From: JANWZL01 sp041640815
GTDB lineage: Bacteria > Pseudomonadota > Gammaproteobacteria > Burkholderiales > Thiobacillaceae
DNA length: 40,855 bases
Assembly: GCA_041640815.1 (NCBI GenBank)
Contig: JBEPZO010000018.1
Location: 1-40,855, forward strand
Direction: 5' to 3'
Below are positions 32,410-40,177 of this stretch, piece after piece. The position numbers were made by a program, and so were the translations under genes. How positions within the stretch are numbered: the first letter of the stretch is position 1; every line of letters begins with the position of its first letter. The notes beneath the pieces are model-generated. The model worked only from the letters and a program-made list of their open reading frames with translations. It was not told the DNA's origin and searched no databases.

Positions 32410-33389
32410 CCCCTTATCCCTGGTTACAGTCGGCATGGAACGAGCTCACACGCGATCGCCAGCGTCTGCCGCACGCGTTGCTTTTGCAAGGCATGCGCGG
32501 GGTGGGCAAGCATCAGCTGGCCATGAGCTTGGCTCAATGGCTGCTCTGTGAACAGCCGCAGGGCGCGACCGCCTGTGGCACCTGTCAGTCCTGCAATTGG
32601 CTCGCCCAAGGCGGGCACCCCGACTTGCGTCTCGTCGAACCGCTCGACGAGGCAAGTGAAGGCGAGACGGCGAGGCGGGGCAGGCGGCTGATCAGCGTCG
32701 ACGCGATCCGGCAGGCCATGCAGCTGCTCGACCTCTCCTCCCATCAGGGTGGCTGGCGGATCGTGCTGATCACACCGGCGGAGGCGATGAATGCGGCCGC
32801 GGCCAATGCCCTGCTGAAAACCCTTGAGGAGCCGCCACCCTATGTGTTGCTGATCTTGGTCAGTCACCAGCCGCGCCGTCTGCCTGCCACGGTGCGCTCG
32901 CGCTGCCGCAAGCTGACCGTGCCCAAGCCCAGCCGGCAAATCGCCCTGCAGTGGTTGGCAGATCGAGGACTCGACGATGCAGAGGCCTGGCTTGAGGAGG
33001 CTGGTGGTGCGCCCTTGCTCGCCCTGGAGCTGGCCAAACCTGAACGGCTAGCGCAGCGGCAACGCTTTCTCGACGCGCTGGCCGTCCCAGCCAAGCAGGA
33101 CTGGTGTGAACTGGCGCAAACCATGCAGCAGAGCCTGCACGATGCGTGGGGCTGGTTGACGCGGTGGACTTGCGATCTCATTACCTGTCAGGCCGGTGCT
33201 GGCGTGCGCTATTTTCCACAGTATGCCGGATCGCTGCAGGCACGCGCTGCTACGGCACACCCGGTACACCTGTGGGCGCTCTACCAGGAACTCTTGCAGG
33301 CGGGGCGCTGGCTGCAGCATCCGCTCAATGCCCAGCTGTTGCTAGAATCTTGGCTGCTGCGATACGCTTCCATCGAGGAGAAGCCATGA
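32406..33389 (+). CDS. holB: DNA polymerase III subunit delta'
   Basis: 327 aa. Delta' is part of the clamp-loader that puts the beta clamp on DNA. The start is the ATG overlapping the tmk stop (ATGA). The nucleotide-loop remnant GMRGVGKHQLA lies at 29-39 with His after the lysine rather than Ser/Thr, consistent with delta' not being a real ATPase. The zinc module has Cys48, Cys57, Cys60 and Cys63 (ACGTCQSCNW). NALLKTLEEPP and the SRC stretch of ATVRSRCRKL are conserved. Its end overlaps the pilZ start. Confidence 0.95.
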   Translation: MTPYPWLQSAWNELTRDRQRLPHALLLQGMRGVGKHQLAMSLAQWLLCEQPQGATACGTCQSCNWLAQGGHPDLRLVEPLDEASEGETARRGRRLISVDAIRQAMQLLDLSSHQGGWRIVLITPAEAMNAAAANALLKTLEEPPPYVLLILVSHQPRRLPATVRSRCRKLTVPKPSRQIALQWLADRGLDDAEAWLEEAGGAPLLALELAKPERLAQRQRFLDALAVPAKQDWCELAQTMQQSLHDAWGWLTRWTCDLITCQAGAGVRYFPQYAGSLQARAATAHPVHLWALYQELLQAGRWLQHPLNAQLLLESWLLRYASIEEKP

Positions 33390-33757
33390 GTGAAGACGGC
33401 AAGGTCGCCAAGCATCCGATACGTCCCGGTGTGCTCTCGCTCACCATCAGGGAACGCAGCGCCCTCTACGCGGCCTATATGCCCTTCATCAAAGGCGGGG
33501 GGCTGTTTATTCCAACTCAACGTCCTTATCAAATGGGCGATCAGGTTTATCTACTGCTGTCTATTCTGGATGACCCGACCAAGCTCTCCCTTTCGTGCAA
33601 AGTGGTATGGATCACCCCAGCCGAGGCACAGGGAAACCGACAACAAGGCATTGGTGTGCAGTTCGACGATAGCGAGAGCGGGCACGCCGCCCGCAACAAG
33701 ATCGAGAGCATCCTAGGTAACGCGATCAAGTCCAAACGCCTTACTCATACCCTCTAA
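33386..33757 (+). CDS. pilZ: Type IV pilus assembly protein PilZ
   Basis: 123 aa from the ATG overlapping the holB stop (ATGA). The stretches GVLSLTIRERSALYAAYMPF, IKGGGLFIPTQRPYQMGD, KVVWITPAEAQGNRQQGIGV and ARNKIE match Pseudomonas PilZ closely. This founding branch of the PilZ family lacks the RxxxR c-di-GMP motif, and none is seen here. In Pseudomonas it contacts the pilus ATPase PilB via FimX. Its position after holB and before tatD is conserved. It implies, but does not prove, that the cell makes type IV pili. Confidence 0.95.
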   Translation: MSEDGKVAKHPIRPGVLSLTIRERSALYAAYMPFIKGGGLFIPTQRPYQMGDQVYLLLSILDDPTKLSLSCKVVWITPAEAQGNRQQGIGVQFDDSESGHAARNKIESILGNAIKSKRLTHTL

Positions 33758-33991
33758 AAATGTTACGGAAAGCCGCAAACTGACAGGGAGACCGGAGACT
33801 CGGGTGTGGGCTGTCAAACAAGCAGAGGCAGTTTTTGCGAAGCAGAAAACGCAGTTCGGTCTTAGGCGCTCGCCGCCGCTTGACAGGATGATAGTGCGTT
33901 AAGCGGGCAGTTCTAGCTTACACTGCAGCACGAAACACGGTTTTAAGCCTTTTCCAACCTCAATCAGTTCGGACAGTTGCCAGACAACACT

Positions 33992-34762
33992 ATGCTGGTG
34001 GACTCACATTGTCACCTTGACTTTCCGGATTACCGCGAGGGCGTCGAGCCGGTGTTGGAGAACATGGCCCGCTATGGCGTCAGTCATGCCCTATGTGTCT
34101 CGGTGAGCCTAGAACGCCTGCCTGGCGTGATTGACCTCGCAGAGCGGCATGCGAACCTTTACGCCTCGGTCGGTGTGCATCCCGAGCACGAGGAGGCCAG
34201 CGAGCCCGATGTCGAGCAATTGGTGCGCTTAGCCCAGCATCCCAAGGTGGTGGCCATTGGCGAAACCGGGCTGGATTACTACCGCCGGCCGCGAGAGTGC
34301 CTGCCCTGGCAGCGCGAGCGTTTTCGTACCCACATCCGCGCAGCGCGGCTGGTGGGCAAACCGCTGATCATTCACACCCGCAATGCCGCGGACGACACCC
34401 TGCGCATCATGGCAGAGGAGGGGGCGCAGGCCGTGGGAGGGGTGATGCACTGTTTCACCGAAAGCCTGGCTGTGGCTGAGCAAGCCATGGCCATGGGTTT
34501 TTACATCTCCTTTTCCGGCATCGTCACCTTCAAAAACGCTGCCGCACTGCGTGAAGTGGCACAAGCCATTCCACTTGACCGTCTCTTGGTGGAGACGGAT
34601 GCGCCCTACTTGGCGCCGGTGCCGCATCGCGGCAAGCGTAACGAGCCCGCCTACGTGCGCTATGTGGCGGAAGAGATCGCCCGTCTGAAGGGGTTGCCGC
34701 TCGAGGTGGTGGCGGCAGCAAGCCGAGAGAATTTCTTCCGCCTGTTCAAGCCTGCCGTTTGA
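33992..34762 (+). CDS. TatD family metal-dependent DNase/hydrolase
   Basis: 256 aa from the ATG at 33992, which gives MLVDSHCHLDFPDYREG; a TTG 15 bp upstream is in frame but unlikely. Metal ligands are His6 and His8 (DSHCHLDF), the glutamate in AIGETGLDYYR, the histidines in IIHTRNAADD and VMHCFTESL, and the aspartate in LVETDAPYLAPVP. This is the YcfH-like branch that follows holB in many proteobacteria. Family members are 3'-5' exonucleases or phosphodiesterases; the substrate here is not known. A 234-bp gap precedes it. It is convergent with clpA. Confidence 0.92.
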   Translation: MLVDSHCHLDFPDYREGVEPVLENMARYGVSHALCVSVSLERLPGVIDLAERHANLYASVGVHPEHEEASEPDVEQLVRLAQHPKVVAIGETGLDYYRRPRECLPWQRERFRTHIRAARLVGKPLIIHTRNAADDTLRIMAEEGAQAVGGVMHCFTESLAVAEQAMAMGFYISFSGIVTFKNAAALREVAQAIPLDRLLVETDAPYLAPVPHRGKRNEPAYVRYVAEEIARLKGLPLEVVAAASRENFFRLFKPAV

Positions 34763-34827
34763 TCGATGGCGTGTCACCAGGCACGGCGCGCGCCCTGTGG
34801 CGCAAGCCGGTTGGCGTCCGACGGCGT

Positions 34828-37092
34828 CTAGGCTGGCTGCAGGGCCTCGTCGAAGCTGAGTTTGATCTTGCCGTTTTCGTCCACGTCCACGGTCACCACG
34901 CCCCCATTGGCCAAACGGCCAAACAGCAACTCGTCGGCCAGGGCCTTGCGGATGGTGTCCTGGATCAGCCGAGCCATCGGCCGGGCACCCATCAGCGGAT
35001 CGAAGCCTTTCTTGGCCAGGTAGGCGCGCAAGGCGTCGGTGAAATGGGCCTCCACCTTGCGGGCATGCAGCTGATCCTCCAGCTGCATGAGGAACTTGTC
35101 GACCACCTTCAGGATGACCGACTCATCGAGCGGCGAGAAGGAGATGATGGCATCCAGGCGGTTGCGGAATTCAGGGCTGAACAGTCGCTTGATCTCCTCC
35201 ATCTCGTCTCCCTTGCGCTGGCTAGGGGTGAAACCGATGCTCGACTTGCTGAGTGCCTCTGCCCCGGCATTGGTAGTCATGATGATGATGACGTTGCGGA
35301 AGTCTGCCCTGCGGCCGTTGTTGTCCGTCAGGGTGCCGTGGTCCATCACTTGCAGCAGGATGTTGAAGATGTCCGGATGGGCCTTTTCGATCTCGTCGAG
35401 CAACAACACAGCATAGGGGTGTTTGGTGATGGCCTCGGTGAGTAGCCCGCCCTGTTCGAACCCGACATAGCCGGGCGGCGCACCGATCAGGCGGGAGACG
35501 GCATGGCGCTCCATGTACTCCGACATGTCAAAGCGGATGAGCTCCACCCCAAGCGTGTAGGCGAGCTGCCGGGCAACCTCGGTCTTGCCGACGCCGGTGG
35601 GCCCCGCGAAGAGGAAACTGCCGATAGGTTTCTGCGGATTGCCGAGCCCGGAGCGCGACATCTTGATGGCGGCTGCCAGTGCCTCGATCGCCTGATCCTG
35701 GCCGAAAACCACCGACTTCAGATCCCGTTCGAGGTTCTTTAAGGTAAGTCGTTCATCTGTCGTAACGGTCTTTGCAGGGATGCGGGCGATCTTGGCGACG
35801 ATCTCCTCGATATCTTTGTTCGTGATGACCTTTTTCTGCTTGGACTTGGGCAGGATGCGCTGTGCCGCGCCAGCTTCATCGATCACGTCGATCGCCTTGT
35901 CCGGCAGGTGTCGATCATTGATGTAGCGCGCGGACAATTCCGCTGCAGTCGATAGCGCAGACAGGGTGTAGCGCACGCCGTGATGCGCCTCGAAACGGGA
36001 CTTCAGCCCGCGCAGGATGGCCACCGTTTCCTCCACGCTGGGCTCCGGCACATCGATCTTCTGGAACCGCCGCGACAAGGCGTGATCCTTTTCAAATACA
36101 CCGCGGAACTCGTTGTAAGTTGTAGCGCCGATGCAACGCAGCTGGCCGTTTGCGAGGGCAGGCTTGAGCAAGTTCGAGGCATCCAAGGTACCGCCAGATG
36201 CAGCTCCTGCGCCAATCAGGGTATGTATCTCGTCGATAAACAAGATAGCCTTGGGATCAGCAGTAAGCTGCTTTAAGACAGCTTTCAGGCGCTGCTCAAA
36301 GTCGCCGCGGTACTTCGTGCCAGCTAGTAGGGCGCCCATATCCAGGGCATAAACGGTTGCTCCAGCGAGGATCTCTGGTACTTCACCCTCGACGATACGG
36401 CGGGCAAGCCCTTCGGCAATCGCCGTCTTCCCAACTCCGGCCTCGCCAACGAGGAGGGGGTTATTCTTACGCCGTCGGCACAACGTCTGAATGACTCGCT
36501 CAAGTTCCCGGTCGCGGCCGATCAGCGGGTCGATACGGCCAGCCAAGACCTGGGCATTGAGATTCACCGCATAGGCCTCGAGGGCAGGAGTGATGCTCGT
36601 TTCACCGTCCTGATCTTGGCCGCCCGGCTCAGTACGGCCAAGCGAAGCATTCCCCTGAGCAGTTTTGGTGATTCCATGAGAGATGTAATTTACTACATCG
36701 AGCCGTGTAATGCCTTGTTGGGTAAGAAAATGCAGCGCGTGCGAATCCTTCTCGCCAAAGATAGCAACCAACACATTGGCACCTGTGACCTCCTTCTTAC
36801 CTGAGGATTGCACATGCAGGATGGCGCGATGGAGCACGCGCTGGAACCCAAGCGTCGGTTGCGTGTCAACCTCGCCGTCCCCAGCGACCTTTGGGGTGTG
36901 CTTATCGATATACTCGGTCAGCTTTTGGCGCAGTTCATCGATGTTGGCGGCACAAGCTTTGAGTACCTCAGCTGCGGATGGGTTGTCCAGCAGAGCCAAG
37001 AGCAGGTGTTCAACCGTGATGTACTCATGGCGCTTCTGGCGAGCTTCGATAAACGCCATGTGTAGGCTGAGTTCCAACTCCTGGGCTAGCAT
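34828..37092 (-). CDS. clpA: ATP-dependent Clp protease ATP-binding subunit ClpA
   Basis: 754 aa from the ATG at 37092-37090, preceded by GGAGGAAAA; a longer frame start 21 bp upstream lacks this fit. ClpA unfolds substrates for ClpP. An N-domain (about 1-145, MLAQELELSLHMAFIEARQ) precedes two AAA+ modules, with Walker A motifs GEAGVGKTAIAEGLA and GPTGVGKTEVARQLA, and FIDEIHTLIGAG and LLLDEIEKAHPD as Walker B. The ClpP-contact IGF-type loop lies in the second module (SSIGFTPSQ). No middle coiled coil is present, so it is not ClpB. It overlaps clpS by 7 bp. Confidence 0.97.
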   Translation of the reverse strand: MLAQELELSLHMAFIEARQKRHEYITVEHLLLALLDNPSAAEVLKACAANIDELRQKLTEYIDKHTPKVAGDGEVDTQPTLGFQRVLHRAILHVQSSGKKEVTGANVLVAIFGEKDSHALHFLTQQGITRLDVVNYISHGITKTAQGNASLGRTEPGGQDQDGETSITPALEAYAVNLNAQVLAGRIDPLIGRDRELERVIQTLCRRRKNNPLLVGEAGVGKTAIAEGLARRIVEGEVPEILAGATVYALDMGALLAGTKYRGDFEQRLKAVLKQLTADPKAILFIDEIHTLIGAGAASGGTLDASNLLKPALANGQLRCIGATTYNEFRGVFEKDHALSRRFQKIDVPEPSVEETVAILRGLKSRFEAHHGVRYTLSALSTAAELSARYINDRHLPDKAIDVIDEAGAAQRILPKSKQKKVITNKDIEEIVAKIARIPAKTVTTDERLTLKNLERDLKSVVFGQDQAIEALAAAIKMSRSGLGNPQKPIGSFLFAGPTGVGKTEVARQLAYTLGVELIRFDMSEYMERHAVSRLIGAPPGYVGFEQGGLLTEAITKHPYAVLLLDEIEKAHPDIFNILLQVMDHGTLTDNNGRRADFRNVIIIMTTNAGAEALSKSSIGFTPSQRKGDEMEEIKRLFSPEFRNRLDAIISFSPLDESVILKVVDKFLMQLEDQLHARKVEAHFTDALRAYLAKKGFDPLMGARPMARLIQDTIRKALADELLFGRLANGGVVTVDVDENGKIKLSFDEALQPA

Positions 37093-37400
37093 CGGTTTTC
37101 CTCCAGAACGCATTGTAGGGGATGCTGGTGCTGGCGAGCGTAGTTTATCACCTGGCTGACTTTGGTTTCGGCGATATCCTTGGGGTAGACCCCAGCTAAC
37201 CCTACTCCCTCGTTGTGTACTTTGAGCATGACTACCGTGGCACGTTCACGGTCCATCCCAAAGAACCGCTGCAAGACGTGAACCACGAAATCCATCGGCG
37301 TATAGTCATCGTTCAGCAACAGAACCTTGTACAGTGGGGGTTGTCTAGACTGCGTGCGCTCGGGCGCTACAACCCGCTCCTCAACTTGTTTGACCGTCAT
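37086..37400 (-). CDS. clpS: ATP-dependent Clp protease adaptor ClpS
   Basis: 104 aa. ClpS brings N-degron proteins to ClpA. The N-terminal tail is flexible; the core has YKVLLLNDDYTPMDFVVHVL with the NDD residues that hold the N-terminal amino acid, then VHNEGVGLAGVYPKDIAETK, whose histidine is part of the pocket. It lies directly upstream of clpA with a 7-bp overlap, so adaptor and unfoldase are coupled. A probable promoter is 36-63 bp upstream, back-to-back with that of the cold-shock gene. Confidence 0.96.
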   Translation of the reverse strand: MTVKQVEERVVAPERTQSRQPPLYKVLLLNDDYTPMDFVVHVLQRFFGMDRERATVVMLKVHNEGVGLAGVYPKDIAETKVSQVINYARQHQHPLQCVLEENRC

Positions 37401-37435
37401 ACGCGTAGGGAATCAACTGGTTCACCACCGCTTTC

Positions 37436-37463
37436 ATTTTGAAGATTCGGTTTTTTTTTTCAA
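37436..37463 (-). promoter_or_regulatory. Probable clpS-clpA promoter
   Basis: On the minus strand TTGAAA (37463-37458) and CAAAAT (37441-37436) are 16 bp apart, with the A10 tract filling the -35/spacer boundary. The expected start is near 37429, about 29 nt before the clpS ATG. Confidence 0.35.
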
Positions 37464-37469
37464 GTCATG

Positions 37470-37498
37470 TTGACGCTAAGCCGCCAACGGCGTAAAAA
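37470..37498 (+). promoter_or_regulatory. Promoter of the cold-shock gene, with T10 tract upstream
   Basis: TTGACG (37470-37475; 5/6) and TAAAAA (37493-37498; 4/6) are 17 bp apart. The T10 run at 37451-37460 lies at about -45 to -54, the place of an UP element. The leader would be about 80 nt, shorter than the ~160-nt leader of E. coli cspA. Confidence 0.5.
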
Positions 37499-37584
37499 AG
37501 GGACGTTTGGTTCGAGTCGTACCATTGGTGGGCTTGTAGCCAAGCACAGTTTGTGAATGTGGTCGAAGTAGAGGAGTCTTTTCT

Positions 37585-37788
37585 ATGGCTACAGGTACCG
37601 TCAAATGGTTCAATGACGCTAAGGGTTTTGGCTTCATCACGCCTGATGGTGGTGGGGAGGATGTCTTCGCCCACTTTTCTGCCATCAACATGAAGGGGTT
37701 TAAGTCCTTGAAGGAGGGGGAGCGCGTGAGCTTTGACGTCGCTGAAGGTCCGAAAGGCAAGCAAGCCGCCAACATCAAAAAGATTTGA
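37585..37788 (+). CDS. Cold-shock domain protein
   Basis: 67 aa, a single cold-shock domain. It begins MATGTVKWFNDAKGFGFITP, which carries RNP-1 (KGFGFI), and DVFAHFSAI is RNP-2. The rest (KSLKEGERVSFDVAEGPKGK) completes the OB fold. Such proteins bind single-stranded RNA and DNA and melt RNA structure. A GAGGAG ribosome site precedes the ATG. It is divergent from clpS-clpA, a common betaproteobacterial arrangement. Whether it is truly cold-induced cannot be seen. Its stop codon forms part of a 14-bp palindrome. Confidence 0.96.
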   Translation: MATGTVKWFNDAKGFGFITPDGGGEDVFAHFSAINMKGFKSLKEGERVSFDVAEGPKGKQAANIKKI

Positions 37789-37799
37789 GTCATGACTCA
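37786..37799. repeat. 14-bp perfect palindrome at the cold-shock gene stop codon
   Basis: TGAGTCATGACTCA is perfectly symmetric and starts with the TGA stop of the cold-shock gene. As RNA it folds only to a 5-bp stem with a CATG loop and no T-run, so it is a weak terminator; as DNA it could be a dimer binding site. Confidence 0.4.
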
Positions 37800-38109
37800 T
37801 CCGCCTCTCGATGAGGGTTATGGTTTGCTCAGCTCAGGTGGTTTTCAGCGAGTGTATAGGTTAAGCGCAAGCAGTGAAAGCATACGCCCTGCACGCCCTG
37901 TGTCACGCGCAAGGCTGGGCGCGCCGGCTACATGTGCCTGACCTACGGCCGAGGGCAAGGATGCTGCCTTGCTGCCAGCCTGCCATTGGGCATGCAGGCG
38001 ATAGGCAGGTTCTCCTGCCCCGTAAGCAGCAAAGAGCAGTGGCTGGTCGCAGGGCGTCAGCCATGGGCTAAGCTTAAGCTGACTGCAATGGCAGAAGCCT
38101 ATTCGCCTT
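37789..38109. other. 321-bp stretch between the cold-shock gene and icd without a recognisable gene
   Basis: The frames open here give proteins with no familiar pattern. The stretch contains the palindrome at its left end, a hairpin GCAAGG-6 nt-CCTTGC, a second hairpin GGCAGG-TTCT-CCTGCC (38004-38019), and the palindrome AGCTTAAGCT (38071-38080). None has a T-run on either strand. The two transcripts converge here. Confidence 0.5.
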
Positions 38110-39357
38110 CTACTCCATCCAGCGGATGACCTCGCTGCCAAAGCCCGAGCAACTCACCTGGGTGGCGCCCGGCATCAGGCGCGCGAAATCATAGGTCACG
38201 GTCTTGGCGCGGATCGCCCCCGCCATCCCCTTGATGACGAGATCCGCCGCTTCGGTCCAGCCCAGGTGACGCAGCATCATCTCGCCAGAGAGGATGAAAG
38301 AGCCGGGGTTGACATAGTCTTGGCCCGCATATTTGGGGGCGGTGCCATGGGTGGCCTCGAACATCGCTACCGTGTCGGACAGATTGGCACCGGGAGCGAT
38401 GCCGATACCGCCGACCTCCGCCGCTAGGGCATCGGAGATGTAGTCGCCGTTGAGATTCAAGGTGGCTATCACGTCATAGTCCGCCGGGCGCAGCAAGATC
38501 TGCTGCAGGAAGGCATCCGCGATGACATCCTTGATCACCACGCCACCCAGGTGATCGGGTAGGCGCATCCAGGGCCCGCCATCGATGGGGGTGGCGCCGA
38601 ACTCCCGTGCCGCGAGCGCATAGCCCCATTTCTTGAAGCCGCCTTCGGTGAACTTCATGATGTTGCCCTTATGCACGAGCGTGACCGACTTGCGGCGATT
38701 GTCGATCGCGTACTGGATGGCCTTGCGGATGAGCCGCTCCGACCCCTCTATGGACACCGGCTTGATGCCGATGGCCGAGGTGGCTGGAAAGCGGATCTTG
38801 TGTACCCCCATCTCTTGCTCGAGGAATTGGATGACCTTCTGCGCCTCGGCGCTGCCGGCCTCCCACTCGATACCCGCATAGATGTCCTCGGTATTCTCGC
38901 GGAAGATCACCATGTCCACCTCCTCCGGCGTCTTCAGGGGGGAGGGCACACCTGGGAAGTAGCGCACCGGGCGTAGGCAGACATAGAGGTCCAAGCGCTG
39001 GCGCAGGGCAACGTTGAGCGAGCGGATGCCACCGGAGGTCGGCGTGGTCAAGGGGCCTTTGATGGAGACGACGTAGTCGCGTACCGCCTCTACGGTCTCG
39101 TCTGGCAGCCAGGTGTCGGCGCCGTAGTAGCGCGTCGCCTTCTCGCCGGCATATACCTCCATCCAAGCGATGCGTCTTTTACCACCATAGGCCTTCGCCA
39201 CGGCGGCATCGATGACCTTGCGCATCACGGGTGTGATATCGACGCCAATGCCGTCGCCCTCGATGAAGGGGATGATGGGCGTATCTGGCACATCGAGGGT
39301 AGCATCAGCCCGCACGCCGATTTTGTCGCCGGGAGGGATTATGATTGGACTTTTCAC
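38110..39357 (-). CDS. icd: NADP-dependent isocitrate dehydrogenase
   Basis: 415 aa from the GTG at 39357-39355; AGGAG at 39367-39363 is 5 nt upstream, whereas a second GTG at 39360 is too close. This start also places the serine of IRSLNVALRQ at residue 113, the same number as the regulatory Ser113 of E. coli Icd. The enzyme makes 2-oxoglutarate and NADPH in the TCA cycle. Other landmarks are PFIEGDGIGVDITP, VFRENTEDIYAGIEW-like VIFRENTEDIY, TLVHKGNIMKFTEG and NLNGDYISDALAAEVGGIG. The serine could be a target of AceK, which is not in the window. It is divergent from the rluE-like gene. Confidence 0.96.
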   Translation of the reverse strand: MKSPIIIPPGDKIGVRADATLDVPDTPIIPFIEGDGIGVDITPVMRKVIDAAVAKAYGGKRRIAWMEVYAGEKATRYYGADTWLPDETVEAVRDYVVSIKGPLTTPTSGGIRSLNVALRQRLDLYVCLRPVRYFPGVPSPLKTPEEVDMVIFRENTEDIYAGIEWEAGSAEAQKVIQFLEQEMGVHKIRFPATSAIGIKPVSIEGSERLIRKAIQYAIDNRRKSVTLVHKGNIMKFTEGGFKKWGYALAAREFGATPIDGGPWMRLPDHLGGVVIKDVIADAFLQQILLRPADYDVIATLNLNGDYISDALAAEVGGIGIAPGANLSDTVAMFEATHGTAPKYAGQDYVNPGSFILSGEMMLRHLGWTEAADLVIKGMAGAIRAKTVTYDFARLMPGATQVSCSGFGSEVIRWME

Positions 39358-39384
39358 CACTGCTCCTAAAGGGGTAGTCAAACG

Positions 39385-39924
39385 TTGAGCCGTATCATCC
39401 TGTTCAACAAGCCCTATGGCGTGCTCAGCCAGTTCACACCGGCAGACGGGCATCCGGGCCTGCGCGACTATATCCCTGTGCGCGGAGTCTATGCCGCTGG
39501 TCGTCTGGATCAGGATAGCGAAGGACTGCTGATTCTAACCGACGACGGGCGTCTGCAGCACTGGCTGTCACATCCGCGTCACAAACAAGCCAAGACCTAT
39601 TGGGTCCAGGTCGAAGGCATACCTGATGAAACGGCCCTGGCGCGCCTGCGCCAAGGCGTCGATCTAGGTGATTACCGTACCCGGCCAGCGGTAGTGGAGC
39701 CGATGCCCGAACCGGAACAGCTCTGGCCGCGCAACCCGCCGATACGCCAGCGCCGGCACATCCCCACCAGCTGGCTGCTGATGCGCCTCACCGAAGGCAA
39801 GAACCGCCAGGTACGGCGCATGACTGCACGCGTCGGCTACCCGACGCTGCGGCTGATACGCTGGGCCATCGGTCCCTGGAGCCTGGCCGGCCTGGCACCG
39901 GGGCAGTGGCGAGAAGTCGGCTAG
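39385..39924 (+). CDS. rluE: rRNA large-subunit pseudouridine synthase (RluE-like)
   Basis: 179 aa with a TTG start at 39385; AAGGGG lies 10 nt upstream and the product begins MSRIILFNKPYGVLSQFTP. The catalytic Asp42 is in YAAGRLDQDSEGLLILTDDG. KQAKTYWVQVEG, RLTEGKNRQVRRMTARVGYPT and LRLIRWAIGPWSL complete the RsuA/RluB/E/F core. There is no S4 domain, as in RluE, which modifies U2457 of 23S rRNA in E. coli. It is next to icd, as rluE is in E. coli. The target is inferred from family and context. Confidence 0.92.
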   Translation: MSRIILFNKPYGVLSQFTPADGHPGLRDYIPVRGVYAAGRLDQDSEGLLILTDDGRLQHWLSHPRHKQAKTYWVQVEGIPDETALARLRQGVDLGDYRTRPAVVEPMPEPEQLWPRNPPIRQRRHIPTSWLLMRLTEGKNRQVRRMTARVGYPTLRLIRWAIGPWSLAGLAPGQWREVG

Positions 39925-40056
39925 AGTCTCGACTTGTTCAGAGAAACGCTGTAGAAAGCCGCGCGGGATGGATGGCCCGGGGCACGGAGCGGCTTGTCGC
40001 AAGACATAACGAGTAGTTAGGCAGGCCGCGAAAACAGAGTTTTGGCGTAGGCTAAT

Positions 40057-40090
40057 ATCGGCGCAGCCGATTGTTTTGGCCCGCAGGGCC
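40057..40090 (+). terminator. Tandem hairpins downstream of the rluE-like gene
   Basis: ATCGGC-GCA-GCCGAT (40057-40071) is followed by TGTTTT and then GGCCC-GCA-GGGCC (40078-40090). The first has the form of a small terminator with a weak T-run. The second shares the same GCA loop. They could end transcripts from either side, since the broken gene on the minus strand ends at 40178. Confidence 0.4.
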
Positions 40091-40177
40091 GGCCGGAGCC
40101 GCTACCCGCGCAACGAAGCCCATGCGCCGCTTAAGCCAATTGATTCAGCGTTTTCCCAGGAGGCGCAGGGCAGGGGG

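Noticed and set aside
33880..33885. Perfect TTGACA before tatD
   Set aside because: No acceptable -10 at 15-19 bp spacing; the nearest TACACT is 33 bp away. It may be chance.
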